The notes beneath the pieces were generated by a model, which did not search any database, was not told where the DNA came from, and saw only the letters and a list, made by a program, of their open reading frames with translations. A stretch of DNA of 64,000 nt from Caenorhabditis remanei. Its lineage: Eukaryota > Nematoda > Chromadorea > Rhabditida > Rhabditidae. The position numbers were made by a program, and so were the translations under genes. Shown piece after piece: positions 1 through 10,570 of this stretch; position 1 is the stretch's first letter; each line of letters begins with the position of its first letter. The stretch is from NCBI RefSeq assembly GCF_010183535.1, contig NC_071332.1, forward strand, positions 14,818,001-14,882,000, given 5' to 3'.

Positions 1-111
1 ACCACCCACCCTCTTCTCTCACACCTGGCTCTGACTTTCTCAGTATGAAAGACCGGAAGCAAAAACGTGAGGGGGAAGCTTTGTAGGTCGAAAAAGCTTC
101 GGGGATTTTCA

Positions 112-560
112 GAATTTGTATCCTTTAGTTTCAGAAAAATTGTCACAACCGACGCTCCACATTCAGTAACATGCCGTGCGTGAATCCGAAATTTCGGAAG
201 GTCATAAGAAGTCAATGTATTTTAATCGTCATGCTTCTGAAGTGGTATATCGTTGCGAATTCCCGGATTCTCATTCAACACGATATCGTCATGATTCATT
301 TCGTCGCGATGTCAAATACCAACGTCATCGTTAACATTCTAAATCCTCTCGAATCAGCAGAAAAGGTGAATGAAGACTTCAAGAAGATTATTCGAGAAAT
401 TCGTCGCATTATGACCATGATCGTGGCAGTGAATTGAGAAGAACTTCGGATGAGAATCATCGATCGGAAGGAAAACGACGCGGTTATTATGGAAATTATA
501 GGAATAGTTGCTACTCAAATCGAATGAATAATTGATTGGAAATTTATAGACGGATTTCAG
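112..560 (+). pseudogene. Decayed copy of an Arg/Ser-rich terminal exon
   Basis: This stretch aligns base by base with the alternative last exon of the KH gene on the other strand (32532-32096). It begins at the shared acceptor region (TTTCAG near 132-137) and runs to about 556. In the frame used by the source exon, the codon equivalent to Gln after Leu-His-Ile-Gln is TAA (about 168), and two more in-frame stops follow, so it cannot encode the same protein. An 88-codon ORF at 171-437 is in a different frame and is not credible. No sequence matching the other exons of the source gene is seen in the window beside it, although the window starts only about 110 bases upstream. It is a duplicated 3' fragment of the gene or of a paralogue. 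Confidence 0.75.
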
Positions 561-902
561 ATATTGTTTACAATTGAACAATACGGGTCTTCCTTGCATT
601 TTCACACATCGTGAATAATTTGCTTTCCTTTATTTCTCATTTTCATAAAACACTGCTGAAGTATGCAGATTTCCACTGGTGTGTTGTTTCCAAAAAAAAA
701 ATGTTAATAATAAATCTGGCATCGGATATTCTGTTTATTCACTTATCTGCTACTTTTATTTATTCCTCAAATTCTTCAGTTTCCGTGTTTTCCACCATTT
801 TTCCTTCCATTTTATCTTGTTTTCCTTTATTCTCTTGTGTATTACTCGTGGGTTTATTCTCAGTCAGTAAATAAATTGAATTAAATTCACTTTTTTTGTG
901 TA

Positions 903-913
903 AATCACCTGTC
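903..913 (+). promoter_or_regulatory. E-box-type motif upstream of srh gene A
   Basis: The sequence aatcacctgtc fits WWYCACSTGYY, the E-box class reported upstream of C. elegans chemoreceptor genes and linked to sensory-neuron expression. It lies 48 bases before the ATG at 961. Similar motifs precede srh genes C and D. Confidence 0.45.
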
Positions 914-960
914 ATTACCCCAGAAAGCTGTTTTTCAAGACTTTTAAGACTTCCAACACA

Positions 961-2091
961 ATGATTGATTGTTCACGACACTACCTCGGAAGCCCAGACT
1001 TTCTCAAAATAAGTTTCCATGTTGTTACCGTTATAGCAGCTCCCATTCACACTTTTGGTTTCTATTGTATACTTCAAAAAACTCCAAAACATATGAAAAC
1101 TGTCAAATGGTTGCTCTTCAATTTACATTGTTGGTGTGTTCTATTAGACATCACAGTCAGTTTATTTGGTATTCCCTACATTTTATTCCCAGCTCCCGCT
1201 GGATATCAATTAGGAATCATAGATGCTCCACGTCTGATTTTCTATCTAGGTGTAACCTTTGTTACTGGTGAGACAAACTATTATTGTGTTCAAAATAATC
1301 CAAAAAATTCCAGGCGTGTCTACATCGATATTTGTGATTTTCGAGAACCGATATTTTCTTCTTTTTGGTCAGAACACCCGTTGGCGTTTCGTTAGAAAAT
1401 ATATCCTAATCGGTAGCTACTGTTTGGTCCCCCTTTACTTTGTTCCCTCACAACTGTCCATTCCCGAACAAGAAAATGTAGAAAAATTCGTGTGGCAAGT
1501 ATGAAAATTATAGAAAAAAGGCAATTTTATCAGTTTTCATAGTTTCCAGAGCTTATCATGCATTCCTGAGATACCGAAATATGACAGAGATCTTTTTCTT
1601 GTCGCTGACAACATCGTTCTATTAACAGTATCTCTTGCAATTGCCTGTGGTGTCCCATTTATAGAATGTGCCACTTTTTTCTTTCTCAACGCCTATCATC
1701 TAGTGTTGGCACGGAAGCCAGGCAAACTTTCAAACAAAACGATTCAAATGCAATATAAACTTTTGTTGGCTTTGTTCGCGCAGGTCCTCAATTCGAAACA
1801 AATGCTGAACACTCAATTTTTTAATTTCAGTCATCTGTGACCGTTATATTTTTCTTTATCCCAGTTATCAGTATTATTGTTATTATTTTCACTGGTTATC
1901 AAAGTCAAGTCTTCAATAATATCATAATGCTCGCATTAGCAATTCATGGAATTGAATCCACATTGATTATGGTTGTTGCTCATAAACCATATCGAAAATT
2001 CATGTTCTTGCCGTTCTATGGAAAACGAAAAAAGACTGCAACTACTGTTGTCTCAATTATTCCATCTTTGAGGCTTGTCGGAGATGCTTGA
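961..2091 (+). CDS. srh-family 7TM chemoreceptor, gene A (intact)
   Basis: This encodes a candidate G-protein-coupled chemosensory receptor of the nematode Srh family, expected in sensory neuron membranes. Exons are 961-1267, 1314-1498, 1550-1783 and 1831-2091, giving 328 residues with all junctions in frame. Srh features are an N-terminal Cys, the TM1-TM2 block with KTPKHMKTVKW and LFNLHCW, the YILFPAPAGYQLG loop, a conserved FENRY segment, and a C-terminal IHGIESTLIMVVAHKPYRKF with the family's PYR motif. The third intron starts with GTCCTC, a weak donor; its twin, gene B, has GTAGTC at the same place. Gene B at 4490 is a tandem duplicate and shares nearly identical exons. The ATG at 961 follows an E-box-type motif. 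No frame damage is visible. Confidence 0.9.
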
Positions 2092-3778
2092 CCTCCTTCT
2101 GAGTTTTTTTTTAACTGATGAGCAGAATATTTGATTATTCGCTGCCTGGTCTGCTGAATGGACAAAAGGGACAAAAAACGGGTGACGACGATGACAACTA
2201 ATAATTTGTAACTATGTAAACAACCTTTTTTGATGATTTCTATTTCTTGTCTTACCAATTTGAAATAAAATTGATTATAGGCATCAATGTTTACAGTTTG
2301 AAAGTCACAGTTATCTTTATCATATAAACATAACCTGACCAAATTTAGAATAGAAAATGTTTCCTGCGGCATCAGGGTAGAAACGAAGTATTTTTAACCA
2401 TGTAACGCATGTTTGCTAGAAATGCAATCTCGCACACTTCCCGCGAATCAAAAGCCAGACTTCATTGGCTTCAATGTATCACAAAATTGCCTAAGATAAT
2501 GTCCGACTGCCCAGTGCTGATGGACTACCTTTCTCACACAAGTTTAGTTCCGATGGGGCTGAATTTTTTCTTTCACATCAAGATTTGGGTGATCACGACT
2601 CTCAATACAACGAAGTACATGTTCAAGTCTCACTGCGACTCGAATACCTACTCAAAATGTTCGTGAACCAGAAAAGTTTTTATTTTTGTTTTACAAATGA
2701 CACGATAAGAAATCCCCAATGAACATCATTCAGACCGTTGAGACCATTAACACTCCCTTACCCTCTTCCCATGAGCCATCACATCTCTATCATTGGTGTG
2801 GCCTACACGAAAACAATAATAAATCATGAATATAGTAGACCGAATAGTTCAATGTTTAGTTGCTTGCTCGAACCAAACAAAGATTGTTTTCTCATTTTTT
2901 TCGCTACCGTCTCCACTTAATTCCAAACATGCAGCTCATATCAGTAAGTTGTTGACATTCTGGTTTCTCGTGAAGATAGTCGAAGTAGACATCACCTGCA
3001 TTTCCTCTTTATTCCCCTTCAATCAAAAATTTTAATCGGTTTTTCTTTTTCAATTTTTGCAAGCGTCCTTAATATTCTTCAGTTAACAACTACTTTTCAT
3101 AGATCGAATAATAAACCTTCGTCTGAAAAATCAAATTAATATTCATGTTGCAGTTCAACTCCCTCTTGAGTTCATTCAATTATTGGACTGACCAAAACCC
3201 ATCTATCAAGTGTCTGAATATCTGTCAGAATATCTGTCAGATGATGTCTCATTGAAAAAGTGATTTTAATCATTTGCGGTATATAATTTATCTGCTGTTT
3301 GTCAGTTTAGTGCGTCACGTTGATAAGAAAAAAGAAAACAGCTTATTCTACCATGAATAATTCATAGTAAAAGAGAAGAAAATAAGAAAAATAATTCTGT
3401 GCTCATCTTGTTATTGTCACGGGGCAAAGTTCTAGACCACACGTTCCCCATCATACACTTACCAATTGTTGTTATTTCCCACACAAAACACCCACGTTCT
3501 CATCTCCCCTCTTTATCAGTGAGCATATACCAAGCGGTCGTAGCTAGTCGGCTCTGGCCTACCTCCATTATACCGCCACAACTCAATAAAGATAGTACAA
3601 TCTAATCATGGATATTCACACTACATAACATGGTTCCACAGATAACACGGTTTAAGAGAATGCACTTAAACCCGCGTTACATTATGCTCTGATCAGTGCG
3701 ATGTGCTTCACACATCACGTATTATTACTATATTCAGGAACAGACTTCAGCGTTGAAAGAAGTTTTTGAAGTGAACAC
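2092..3778. other. Intergenic, no supported gene
   Basis: AT-rich sequence between srh gene A and an srh 3' fragment. A hydrophobic reading frame at 2499-2666 is the only protein-like item, but it cannot be joined to a receptor exon. Confidence 0.5.
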
Positions 3779-4213
3779 ATGAAATCTCTTTTCAATGGTT
3801 CCAATGAAATACTTCAGATGCTCCCAGAACTTTCATTGGTTATGGAATCTGGATGCTTTATAACATTGATCTACAGTAACATGAATGAGAGAACAAAACA
3901 ACTCTCGCTCTCACGGAACACAATAAAAATGCAGCGGAAGTTTCTACGAGCTTTGAATATCAAAACATGTATTCCGTTACTAATACTGATGCTTCCGATG
4001 GGTTATCTGATGGCTTCTAGAATCATCAATCTTTATTTTCAATCTGCAAACAACTTATGCTTCATAATAATCGCTGTTCATGGATTGTCTTCAATTCTTA
4101 TCATGTTGTATATTCATGCTCCGTATCGAGATGTTTGTCTAAGGATTTTTTGCTCAAAACTGACTAAATACTCGAGGCGATGGTCCACTACTGTTATATC
4201 AACTGTCATGTGA
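3779..4213 (+). pseudogene. srh 3' fragment (TM5-TM7 end only)
   Basis: This 144-codon frame matches only the second half of an Srh receptor: the LSLSRNTIKMQRKFL block before TM6, an NNLCFIIIAVHGLSSILIM segment (TM7), and the closing HAPYRD motif. The first half (TM1-TM4) is not recognisable upstream in any frame. The place where intact genes C and D have an intron, just before the (M/V)NNVCFLIIS segment, is continuous here, so that intron is absent. The ATG at 3779 lies within the family alignment rather than at a normal N-terminus. It is probably a truncated gene remnant; a short expressed form cannot be excluded. Confidence 0.65.
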
Positions 4214-5197
4214 CGATTATGTGGTGGCCTAAAAATTGATGGTAATGGAATTTAGGCCATCCGTTCAGTTGGGGAATACGAGTATTCATTTATGATGTCA
4301 TTATAATTTCTGTTTCTTTCGTCTAATCATGAAAACATTTTTTTAAGGAATGAAAGTCTTTGTCATAGAATTTTCTGAATAATATGTTTTCCTTTCTTTT
4401 GTTTTCAAATTATTGGCCTACACGACAAGAGACTCTAACAAGCTTTAAACAGTCACAGCTCATGTGACACCTTTAAAATTTCCGACATAATGATTGATTG
4501 TTCACGACACTACCTCGGTAGTCCCGACTTTCTCAAAACAAGTTTCCATGTTGTTGCCGTTATAGCAGTCCCCCTTCACACGTTTGGTTTCTATTGTATA
4601 CTTCAAAAAACTCCAAAACATATGAAAACTGTCAAATGGTTGCTCTTCAATCTACATTGTTGGTGTGTTCTATTAGATATCACTTTTGGATTAATTGGTA
4701 TTCCCTACATTTTATTCCCAGTTCCCGTTGGATATCAATTGGGAATCTTAGATGCTCCACGCCTGACTTTCTATCTGGCTGTTACCTTTCTTACAGGTAA
4801 GACAAAAATCGACTATTCTTGTGTTAATAAAATGCATAACATTCCAGGCGTGTCTACATCTATATTTGTGATTTTCGAGAACCGATATTTTCTTCTTTTT
4901 GGTCAGAACACCCGTTGGCGTTTCGTCCGAAAATATATCCTAATTGGTAGTTACTGTTTGGTCCCTCTTTACTTCGTTCCTCCACAACTGTCCATTCCTG
5001 ACCAAGAAAATGTAGAAAACCTCGTGTGGCAAGTACGATAGTAAAGAAAAGGCGATTTTCTTAATCTCAACAGTTTTCAGAGCTTATCCTGCATGCCTGA
5101 AATACCGAAAGATCACAGAGATCTTTTTCTTGTCGCTGACAACATCGTTCTATTAGCAGTAGTTATTGCAATTGCCAGTGGTGTTCCATGTATAGAA

Positions 5198-7920
5198 CCA
5201 GTCGGTTCACGTCGCCTAACGGCGACTAAACCTCCTTTTCTACACCACCCTTCCAGGGGTTACAGCGCCTGCGGCGCTTCCCAAACGGTTCAGACTATTG
5301 AGGTTTCCGAAGTCTCTCCAACTTCTGAATAATGTAAAATCTATGTTTTTCTGATGCGATTTCGATCCCTTACTCCTCTATTTGTTTTAAATCTGGCGAT
5401 AAGAAAAAATCTTTCGCGTGTCTACATGGGTTCGAACCAACGGCTCTATTTAGATGGCCTTTAAAAACTCAAACGTCCCTTAAAACACTTAGACGTCCCT
5501 TGAAACACTTAAACGTCCTTTCAAACTCTAATTTTTTTAAAACGTCCTTTCAAAAGTTTAGACGTCCCAAAAAACGTTTAAACGTCCCATAAAATGTTTA
5601 GACGTCCCTTGAAATCCCAAAATATAGTTCTGAAGATTTAAACGTCCCAAAAAACATTTAGACGTCCCACAAAATATTTAGACCTATTCAAAACTATTCA
5701 GTGGCTTTATTGTTGAAGGGACGTCTAAACATTTTTTGGGGCGTTTAAATGTTTTTTGGGACGTCTAATTATTTAAAACGAAATTTTTGGGCTTCAAAGG
5801 ACGCCTCAATATTTAATGGGACGTCTAAACATTTTTTGGGACGTCTAAATGTTTTTTGGGACGTTTAAACAATTTTGTACATATTTTGGATCCGAAAGGA
5901 CGTTTAAATGTTTCAAAGGACGTCTAAGTGTTTCAAGGGACGTCTAAGTGTTTTAAGGGACGTCTAAATGTTTTTTGGGACGTTCAAGTTTTCAATGGAC
6001 ATCTAAACTGGAATAGAGCCGAACCAACTGACTACAGTCAACGTTGCCCAACTTGCCAGATTTGATGCAGCAAAGAACCGACCTTCTTCATTTGAAATTC
6101 GAACTTGGATTTGAAATGTAGTGCCTCGTAATATGAACAAACTGGATCCATGCTTCTGATGTAGTGAGGATCTGGTTGTGCATCAGTACCAACCACTCCG
6201 AGAATAGCTCCCTTACGTGTCGATTTTCAAACTCGATGTGGTCTGCCTGACTGTTTCGCTTGAGTTACGCACGCTCTGGTGGTGTTGGCTCTTGTTCTTC
6301 TTGCCGTCACATCATAAGCTCTTCTGGTCGTCTGGCAGCTGCCCGGGAAATCATTAAAGCCCGTCTAGATCTCGTTTGATCTTCGAACTCATTTTTCCTG
6401 CTGATTTCCATTTGTTTGGTATTGGTTCTGATATTTCTCGACTGCTCAGTGTCAGACTGTGGAGATCGTCGGACTGATACCATCAGCCACGATTTTAAAC
6501 CTCAAAGATAGTAAAGATCCTGACTATCTTGGATGCCGGATAGCACGGCCCGAAGTCTCCTTTTTGTCGATGTTTTTCACAGACTCCATCAGCTGAGTGC
6601 CCTCGACCGCTCACATCTGAATTCTGTTGACATGTCAACAACATTTGCTATGGAATTCTGACAATCTTGATTTCGGATAGCAGTCTTTTTGTCGTTTTTC
6701 TTCACCGATTCTTGTGTCATGAGTTGAGTGTCCTCTAGCCCATTAATTCCTCCGAGCTCCACGCTACCATCCGATTCTCTTCTTCTATACCCATTTGACT
6801 TTGATCCTTTGACCTGATACCCAGACAATCTCGAAACCGTCGTACAGCGTCCGAGGTGGAGGTGGTATCACCGGGAACAAAAAAAAGCAGCACCATAAGC
6901 ATTCTGTGAATTGTCGGCGGGAACAGTAGTAGTTGGAGAGAGTGACGCCATGACGGGAAAAAGAAAATAATAACTATCAGCTATTTGAAAACACGGGTTT
7001 CACGTGGTTCCATGTCGGGACTACACGCAACTTCCGCTAATCTCTATATTTTACACGAACAAAATAAGCGGAGCAAAAACAGTGGTAAGAAGAATGTAAA
7101 TGCTATTAGCACCGCACGCTTCTTATAACCTCGCTCTACCGGAACCCAAAAAAGTGTTTGAAATTGCGAGTCTTAGAGAAAAACATACATTTATCAAGGG
7201 CGTTTCAGTGGAGCGCAGTTGCAGGAACTATGCCCAGCTAATAGCCAAAACGGCTATTAACACTTTCTTTTAAATGAGCACCCATATGTATCCAAAATGA
7301 ATCCCATCTTCCTTCACCTGTGTCCAGAAAATTGCCGTTTCTTTTTCTGATATCAATCTGGAAACAAACGACACGGTTGGAAATCTCTATTTTTCTGAAT
7401 CAGATGATAACAGCACATCTTTCTCATAGTCCCTTTTGGAGAACGGTCCGTATTTCTTTGTGCCGTAGTTCTCGCTGGAAACAGGCTGCACGTTCGGAAA
7501 CCTCTATATTTTCCCAATCTATCAACGAAAAAAATCAAAAAAATTTTCTCGGCACGCGGGATCGAACTTAAAACTAACTGCAGTCAACGTTGCTTAACTT
7601 GCCAGATCGGACGCGGCGACACGTCAACCCTTACCATGCGGCCACGGAAAATGCAGGCTGAAGAAATGAAAGAAATGGCGACCCTTCGGTCGACAGTTTC
7701 ACGCCACTTTCCCGTGTTCATTCCCCTATGCTTTATCAGTGTTTTTGGCTCAGAAGGCGTCATTTTGAGAATTTTGAAAAAAGAAAAAGACGGGCATCAT
7801 GCGGGGGAAATTTCTGATCTTTTGGTCCAACTTCGAAGAAAATCGGTCCAGTAGGAAGGGCTGTAGGATCGGCGACACACACACAAACATACAGAATCTG
7901 GTGTTTGTTAATAGTAAAGA
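5198..7920 (-). mobile_element. Non-autonomous Helitron, copy 1 (2,723 bp)
   Basis: Read on the minus strand it starts TCTTTACTATTAAC and ends CTGG. A hairpin (gtcgcc-gtta-ggcgac) sits 9 bases before that end. It is flanked by A on the 5' side and T on the 3' side, with no target duplication. These are the diagnostic Helitron features. No Rep/helicase protein is encoded, so movement must depend on enzymes made elsewhere. It lies in exon 3 of srh gene B. Copies 2 and 3 have the same length and are nearly identical. An inverted array of short repeats occupies about 5450-6010. Confidence 0.92.
5450..6010. repeat. Inverted array of ACGTCC-type short repeats inside Helitron copy 1
   Basis: Units of about 20 bases with the core acgtccc and spacer aaaaaacattta run in one orientation to about 5690. 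After a short unique centre they continue as the reverse complement (gggacgt) to about 6005. The flanks (cggctctatt...tagatg) are also inverted, so the block could fold into a long hairpin and may be a foldback element nested in the Helitron. Confidence 0.85.
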
Positions 7921-8336
7921 TGTGGCACTTTTTTCTTTCTCAACGCCTATCATCTAGTGTTGGCACGGAAACCAAATAAACTTACCAACAAAACAGTTCG
8001 AATGCACTATAAACTTTTGCTTGCTTTGTTCGTTCAGGTAGTCAATTCAAAACAAGTGCTGAACACTCAATTTTATAATTACAGTCGTCTGTGACATTTA
8101 TATTCTTCCTTATTCCAGTCATCAGTGCTATTGTTCTCGTTTTGACTGGTTATCAAAATCAAGTCTACAATAATATCATTGTGCTTGCAGTAGCAATTCA
8201 TGGAATTGCATCCACATTGATCATGGTTGTTGCTCATACGCCATATCAAGAATTCGTGTTCTGGCCGTTCAATCGAAATCGGAAAAGACCTGCAACTATT
8301 GTTGTTTCAATTCATCCATCTTTCAGACTTGTCTGA

Positions 8337-9036
8337 GATACTTGAGACTTCCATCTCAGTTTTTGTTTTTAAAAAATTGAGCAGAATATTCGTGGCGCCG
8401 GAATACATTAATTTTTATCAACAGTTTTTTAAGATGGAATTGTTCAAAATATTAGATACCTCTGTTTTCTGGTACGTTTTCGTAGGACATTTTGAAAAAG
8501 CATTATCAGTTCATACGGATGTTGATAAAAGTCTTATCATTTTTTTGCACTGAATCCAACAAATTACTAATTTTCCTTTACCCGATATTAGTTATTTCTT
8601 TCCTTCCCAATTTTTTCAAGCATCGTTTCATGTAAATCCCACAACTAAATCATTTTCACGTATCCGTGGGTTATACCCTTCGATGAAATAAATGAAATTA
8701 AAATTAAATACAGAAATCAAACATTTTGTACAGTAAAGATTCCTGATGACAGGTGTTCTTATGCGTTTGAATCATCTCTTATTTGATTCTCTAACATTTT
8801 TCAATTTTCTCTCTCACTTGTCTTTCTCATCCATTGAAATCTCAACATATCTATTGTAGTGGATTTCACCTTGAACTTTCTAGTTTCAATGAATATCTCT
8901 CAACAGTGCAACAAATAATACCATTTTCTAAAAACGGCGGAATTCGATTCGATCGTGAAACACTGTCTGACTCTCATTGAACTTCCAAACTTTCAGACTT
9001 CCTCTAAAACAACAATCAGGAAAAATTTTTTCTCTG
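8337..9036. other. Intergenic between srh genes B and C
   Basis: No gene or known repeat is supported here. The sequence is AT-rich and carries only short frames without family motifs. Confidence 0.5.
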
Positions 9037-9047
9037 TTTCACCTGTT
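9037..9047 (+). promoter_or_regulatory. E-box-type motif upstream of srh gene C
   Basis: tttcacctgtt fits WWYCACSTGYY, 88 bases before the ATG at 9136. A second CACCTG follows at 9051-9056. Confidence 0.45.
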
Positions 9048-9135
9048 ACCCACCTGATTATATGATTTCTCATAAAAACAATTATTTTACTTTCTTCGAC
9101 TTCTCCTTCAACGTTTACATTACGTTTTCTCTGCA

Positions 9136-10207
9136 ATGGTCGATTGTCAGGATGGTCACAGTTTCCTCGAAACAATTGAGTTTGTTTCAATTGTTTTTCA
9201 CTGTCTAACTGTAATTGAAGTTCCTGTTCATCTGTACACAGCTTGGGTTATTCTATTCAAAACTCCAGAATCTATGAATTCTGTGAAATGGCACATGTTC
9301 AATGTTCACTTCTGGAGTGCTTTTCTAGACATTTCCGTCAGTTTTCTAACTGCTCCGTATCTTCTATTCCCTCATATTGCTGGTTATGGTGCTGGGTTTC
9401 TAATGTATTTAGGAGTTGACCCATTTGTTCAGACAACCTTTGTTGTCATCCTAATCGGATGTACTGTTATTTCCATAGCAGTGCTTTTCGAAAATCGATA
9501 TACAATACTGGCATCATCTAGCCGTTTTTGGTATCGTGTTAGAAAGTCAATTATTGGTGTTTTCTACATTGTCGCTTGGACATATTTTGTACCATTTCAA
9601 TATTTGATTCCTGATCAGGTAGTGGCTGTTCCTATAATTTTTGAGGTTCGTCATAAAAAAAAAATCATCGAATGAAATCTCAAATTTCCAGAAGCTTCCC
9701 TCCCTTCACTGCTTCTACACTGGCCCTGTATTTGTGATTGCTCTCGATGTTACCATCATAGTTTGGGCAACTGCAACTAAAATGTTTTTCGAGTTTCTAT
9801 TCATTGGTGCTTTCGGTATTCTCACATATATCAGTATCACGAGTCAAAACAAAAGTGTTTCACTTTCGAGAAAAACACTGGCCCTTCAGAAACGGTTTTT
9901 CATGTCAATCATAATACAAACAGCTATTCCAACCACTATTATTGCTATTCCGCTGTTATGTTGTGCTATTTCATTACTTCAAGGGCATTACAGTCAAGGT
10001 AAGGCATTTTTTGTTGTTATCTTAATATTCAGATTTTCAGCTATGAATAATGTTTGCTTCTTAATAATTTCCAATCACGGTTTGGTGACCACATTTGCCA
10101 TTCTACTCATTCACAAGCCTTATCGAGATGCCATATTCCCTTGTTTACGGCGGGAACGAAAAATAACAACGGATATAATTAGTACTGTACTTCCAACTGT
10201 GGATTAA
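9136..10207 (+). CDS. srh-family 7TM chemoreceptor, gene C (intact)
   Basis: A candidate chemosensory GPCR of the Srh family. Exons are 9136-9645, 9692-9998 and 10041-10207, giving 327 residues. Family landmarks are FKTPESMNSVKWHMFNVHFW around residues 37-56, the YLLFPHIAGYGAGFL loop, VLFENRYTIL, an LSRKTLALQKRFF segment before TM6, and the terminal NHGLVTTFAILLIHKPYRDA. Its exon 1 is uninterrupted across the position where genes A, B and D carry an intron before the FENRY block. It is closest to gene D (15322-16586), which has the same length and shares most motifs. The start is the ATG directly before Val-Asp-Cys, matching the Cys-near-N-terminus pattern of the family. No damage is seen. 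Confidence 0.9.
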
Positions 10208-10570
10208 TGGAAATACATACATTGAAATATAGTGTTTCATTCGTGATTCTAACTGTAATTTTTGAAAAAGAAAGAGAAAAGTTAGTATCGAAATAGTTTT
10301 TCATCGTCCAGAATAAGTGAAACTCCTGAGCTATGTATTCGTCTGGATTTGAAGGAATCAGAAATCGAAAATCAGCAGAAAAAAACTACAGAGTTTAAGC
10401 ATGCCAAACCTGTTCATAATATAAAATTCCTGAGAATTTGGTCTGAATCAAACAATGTTTCCATGTCCCAACGATTATCCTGGTAGTCCCAATTTCAATT
10501 CATTCGTCAGTTTACAAATGAAAGCGACAATGGTTCAATTCTCTGTAACAATGCATGCCATTAAAAACAA
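10208..10570. other. Intergenic between srh gene C and Helitron copy 2
   Basis: No gene, RNA or repeat is recognised in this AT-rich stretch. Confidence 0.5.

Larger units (their letters stand above)
4490..8336 (+). pseudogene. srh-family chemoreceptor gene B, split by Helitron copy 1
   Basis: This is a tandem duplicate of gene A. Exons are 4490-4796, 4848-5032, 5081-5197 plus 7921-8037 (one exon cut in two), and 8085-8336. The two exon pieces of 117 bases each sum to 234, exactly the length of exon 3 in gene A. The 2,723-bp insertion falls between a Glu codon and a Cys codon, without losing or duplicating a base. Without it the frame would be open for 325 residues ending in a PYQEF variant of the PYR motif. 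With it, translation runs into the element and stops at 5332, before TM5, so the present allele should not make a full receptor. All other splice sites and codons look undamaged, which points to a very recent insertion. Confidence 0.88.

Noticed and set aside
171..437. 88-codon ORF at the window start
   Set aside because: It is a different frame of the decayed RS-rich exon; an equivalent shadow frame (32077-32490 minus) exists over the real exon.
2499..2666. Hydrophobic frame that might be a receptor exon 1
   Set aside because: No srh, srt, sri or str motif is present and no in-frame donor leads to a plausible exon 2.
7320..7854. Short frames of 83 and 72 codons inside the Helitron, repeated at 10637-11171 and 22854-23388
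   Set aside because: Their recurrence only reflects identical element copies; they show no domain and no coding bias.
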